Shown here: piece after piece, positions 60,900 to 64,000 of the stretch
Numbering within the stretch: position 1 is the first letter of the stretch
How the letters are laid out: the number at the start of each line of letters is the position of its first letter
Program-made: the position numbers and the translations under genes
Notes under the pieces: model-generated
Database searches by the model: none
What the model saw: only the letters and a program-made list of their open reading frames with translations
Told to the model about the DNA's origin: nothing
Assembly: GCF_023101765.2 (NCBI RefSeq)
Contig: NC_064217.1
Location: 11,009,788-11,073,787 of the forward strand
Origin: Spodoptera frugiperda
Lineage: Eukaryota; Arthropoda; Insecta; Lepidoptera; Noctuidae
Direction of reading: 5' to 3'
Length of the DNA stretch: 64,000 bases

Positions 60900-61170
60900 T
60901 GCTCAGCTGCCTTGTTGGTCAACTGATCGCAAGTGCAACTGCCTGACAAGGAGCCAAGGAGCTGGCAAAGTATTACTGGTTATTTTCTTGGGTTTTCCAA
61001 AACTTCTCAGTAGTAATAAGGAGTCTGGAATTGTTCATAGTATAAAGCTCACCCCATATTACATGGGACTTATAATATAAATGGTGAAAAGTGTGTGAAT
61101 ATTGTACAGTAGCATTACGTGCCGTAATGTGCACATCTGCCTTTGGGGATAAAATGGCGTGGCGTGGATA
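60900..61170 (+). repeat. second SINE-like dispersed repeat
   Basis: The series GGCAAAGTATTACTGGTTAT, GTAATAAGGAGTCTGGAATT, CCATATTACATGGGACTTAT and GCATTACGTGCCGTAATGTG is one I recognise as a common moth interspersed repeat with a tRNA-like head. The head here is decayed. Confidence 0.6.
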
Positions 61171-62121
61171 AAAACAGACTTATTATGATGATGATGATTT
61201 CACATTGAAAAATACCGAGGTTTTGATACTTACACACAAGATGTACGGTATTTGGAACGTGAAAACATCTAATCTGTCAGTTGGCCTAATGATGCCGTGA
61301 TAAACATGAAACATTTATTATTACAATTCAATTATAACTCTATACACGCTGTTTTAGATCTATGAAAACCAACAGTTTTTCAGAAGTTGGAAAATTTAAC
61401 AAATAATATCAGTTGATCTAAGTATTTGTAGTAACGTAGGTAAATTGTTTACTTATATTATAAATGCGAAAGTAACTCTGTCTATCTGTCTGTCTAGGTC
61501 ATTTGATTCTGCTTTGATTTGTCTTGTTAATTGGCTGAAAAATTTGACAACATAACGTCAAAACACCCTTACTGGTGTGTGAATGTAAATATCAGTTACT
61601 TCGCGTAAATAAATATTGATTTAAGTCTCGGTACTGAAAGATAGGAGATATATGTATATAACCTAGGTATACCTAGCTTATTGGTAATCATTACTCATTT
61701 AGTGATGAACTGATATTTGATGGATGCTTGTGTATATACGTATGCTTGTACTTATTCATGGGTGTGTATGTGTGTGTGTGTGTGCAACTCATGTATCACA
61801 TGACAGGTAAAGAGAAAGTATATGTGTTTGTTATTCGTGGCATCATGAAGTATTTATAGTGTTGTATATTTATAGCTGAGTATTCAAGTTATCTAAATAA
61901 AGCTTAAATGTCAGTATGTTCAGTAGGTCACTTTATTATTTACAGTTATTTATAGATACCTGAGGTCCGTTTAGAAGCTCTTCACCAATGTCAATTAAAT
62001 AGAAAAAGTCATTTAGAGGCATTAAATCGTTTTCATTAAGGTCGTATATAACTTACTAGTACAAATACATAATTATAAATACATAGTTAGATATTCATGT
62101 AGAACTACTGTTTATGTACCT
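61171..62121. other. non-coding, with GT microsatellite
   Basis: A (GT)n tract lies at about 61761-61783. Otherwise AT-rich with no supported feature. Confidence 0.5.
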
Positions 62122-62310
62122 TTTTTTAAGAGGGGAAAATCATTCATTTACTTCTCCCGCCTGAGGCGAGAGAGACTATCAGACTCTTACTGACTAAAAA
62201 CCACCCTTATACCCTGTTCTTACATCTGCATTTCGAACTGCAATTAGGTAGTCCGCAGCTCCAGGTCGGCATCAGCCCTACTGGGCCCTATCTATGGTCT
62301 GATAGCTCTT
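62122..62310 (-). repeat. dispersed repeat, GGTGGTTTTTAGTCAG family (long copy)
   Basis: Reverse orientation and longer than most: CTTCTCCCGCCTGAGGCGAG, GTAGTCCGCAGCTCCAGG and GGCATCAGCCCTACTGGGCC. The last part matches the extra 5' end of the copy at 5600. Confidence 0.65.
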
Positions 62311-62785
62311 TACCTTACCCCGGACTTACCCTAGTAGTTTAGTATAGCCCTCATGAATATAACTCGGTAAAGGTCCTTTAACTTTAAAAATATGTTAATG
62401 CTTAACGTGTAACTTATTAAACAAAATCTAGTTCACGTAGCAGCAGCTTTCCAATAAAACCTTTTGGTTTCAGAAAATTGTAATGAAATATTCAGTCTAC
62501 TACCGACGAAGTTTTCACTATAGAATTTTCAGTGAATCATTACAAATGAGTAAGTTTTCAAACTCTGTAGTAAATAATGAGAACTTTCTGAAAAATTCTT
62601 GTAAGGACTTCAAAGTATTCGTAAACTCATTAAAATACAAGTTTTTTAAAGTGTTCCTTTTAGTTTGTTTGCAAACTTTCTCAATTAGTCTTATTAAAGT
62701 TATATTCGTAAATAAACGAACAGGTTGCAAATAATGAAGTACCAACTCTAGTCTTATATACTATTTTATTTATATAAACTTACTG

Positions 62786-63118
62786 CCACACTCAGAGTCG
62801 TTTAATGATTAGTTAAACAATCCCTTAGTAACGATTTTGTTCAGAAAACAATTGCTAAGGACTGGGTTAAAAAATCATTAAATGACTACGACGGTAAGTT
62901 AAAAGGTAAGTAACGAACGTAAACTTAATAGGTAAGTATCATAATTTGCTTTCAGTTTACTTACTCTATTAAGGATACCGAAATACGTAATTACCACTGA
63001 CTGTTTTCAAATCTATGCGTCGTACTCAGAGTAATTTAACGGTTACTTAACCCAGTCCTTAGCAATTGTTTTTTGAAACAAAATCGTTACTAAGGAATAG
63101 TTTAAGTAATCATTAGAT
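62786..63118. mobile_element. fold-back element with two inverted hairpin units
   Basis: A unit of about 100 bp at 62789-62889 is itself a hairpin (CCCTTAGTAACGATTTTGTT against AACAATTGCTAAGGACTGGG). A second copy in opposite orientation lies at 63025-63118. The two units are about 135 bp apart and can form both local and long-range stems. No coding capacity was seen. Confidence 0.7.
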
Positions 63119-63525
63119 GTATCTGTGTAGTAAATTGTCGATTTCTAAACGTTTTTTTCATTTGAAGTTACATACTGTAAGAAAAAATGGCTGCTGTACA
63201 ATCTGTGCATCTATTATAATTATACTTTGTTGCAAATTTCAACTAACCATATCTAACCGAGTAGCAAGATACTGCACACTTTCCATCCCCGATTCCACAC
63301 AGATTTGCGCACGCACATTCAATCGATGCAATCACGCGAAAATTCAATTAACTTTTGCCTTAGATATTGATTTAAACAATGTTAATGTTGCTAATATATT
63401 GGTTTATTGTAGTCGCCAGGACTAGGAATAATAATACGGTTAAAGAGGCTATGCATTCGTTTCCTGGTAGTCAAGAAAGCATTAAACATTTTTGAAAACG
63501 TCAAAGGTTTAAGCTTTCTTCCATA
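63119..63525. other. non-coding, nothing recognised
   Basis: AT-rich. The 102-codon open frame at 63117-63425 shows no recognised family and overlaps the end of the fold-back. Confidence 0.45.
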
Positions 63526-63844
63526 GGGGTGGCTTTCCACCAGAATTGTGCTATGCTATATATGCTATTATGCTACGAAGATGTAATAGCTAAGCTGTGA
63601 AACTATGTGACTGTTTCCAGCGATACTATGCTATGTAGCTATGCGAGTAAGATGCGCAGTTTAAGTATGCGATGTATCGATAGTAGGGAAAACATCCATA
63701 GCACGCATTTTTCCATATAAAAAGCATGGCTTAACTGAGACCGTTTCCACCAGTGCTAAGCTATGTGTACCAACGAATGAATGGTGGAAGCCACAAGCAT
63801 GCACAGCAACGTAACATAGCACATCTCTGGTAGAAAAGCACCCC
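63526..63844. mobile_element. 319-bp MITE with about 30-bp TIRs (best copy)
   Basis: The left end GGGGTGGCTTTCCACCAGAA is the near-complement of the right end TCTGGTAGAAAAGCACCCC. The inside contains paired CATAGCTTAACTGAG-like and CTATGC-rich segments, so the whole element can fold. Related copies are at 50636-50929 and 47233-47468. Confidence 0.85.
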
Positions 63845-64000
63845 AAGAATAATAAACAAGCGAAATGTGTATAAGCACAGGCTCATTACCTTATTGTTTA
63901 CACACCTACACCCTGATCATGGTCCCCAATTACATTTCCTATCACATATACGTGTTGAAGGAAATCCAATAGATCCTCTATGTATCTTAATTATATAAAT

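Overview
The window is insect nuclear DNA, most likely from a moth. It is AT-rich, its genes are split by GT-AG introns, the two recognisable genes are insect homologues of conserved animal genes, and the rest is full of interspersed repeats of lepidopteran type, including a tRNA-like SINE with a Pol III B box present in five copies. A noctuid-like lineage is my inference from the repeats. No bacterial, viral or CRISPR features were seen.

Gene 1 (+, coding 1873-23355) is the polarity scaffold Stardust/PALS1 (MPP5). I could rebuild 13 coding exons whose splice sites and codon phases all agree. They give a 681-residue MAGUK with an N-terminal conserved basic-acidic region, L27N, L27C, PDZ, SH3, basic Hook and guanylate-kinase-like domains. 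The first two introns are long (11.0 and 3.9 kb). The exons for PDZ, SH3 and GK are packed into the last 4 kb. Several exons are far richer in GC than their introns.

Gene 2 (+, from 27689) is the 5' part of a BRMS1/BRMS1L (Sds3-like) subunit of the SIN3-HDAC corepressor. Three exons (149 codons) are clear and end at a good splice donor at 30402. I found no later exon in the remaining 33.6 kb, so the gene has either a very large intron or continues, or is broken, beyond the window.

From 30.4 to 64 kb the sequence is repeat-dominated. It holds LINE-tail fragments, SINEs, several families of terminal-inverted-repeat elements (a 412-bp TA-flanked element, a three-copy MITE family, fold-back elements), a decayed PIF/Harbinger transposon with a frameshifted transposase, a tandem duplication of about 0.54 kb, and an 8-bp minisatellite. 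One small GC-richer island near 52.6-52.9 kb, with a possible short first exon on the minus strand, is the only other place that looks promoter-like.

No operon-like or pathway linkage is visible between the two genes. Sdt acts at the apical cell cortex in the Crumbs complex, and BRMS1 acts in nuclear chromatin repression. I see no clear evidence for a wholly new biological system. The most unusual items are the repeat architectures, two intronic hairpins in sdt, the lack of the Par-6-binding motif in the visible sdt start, and the missing 3' end of BRMS1.
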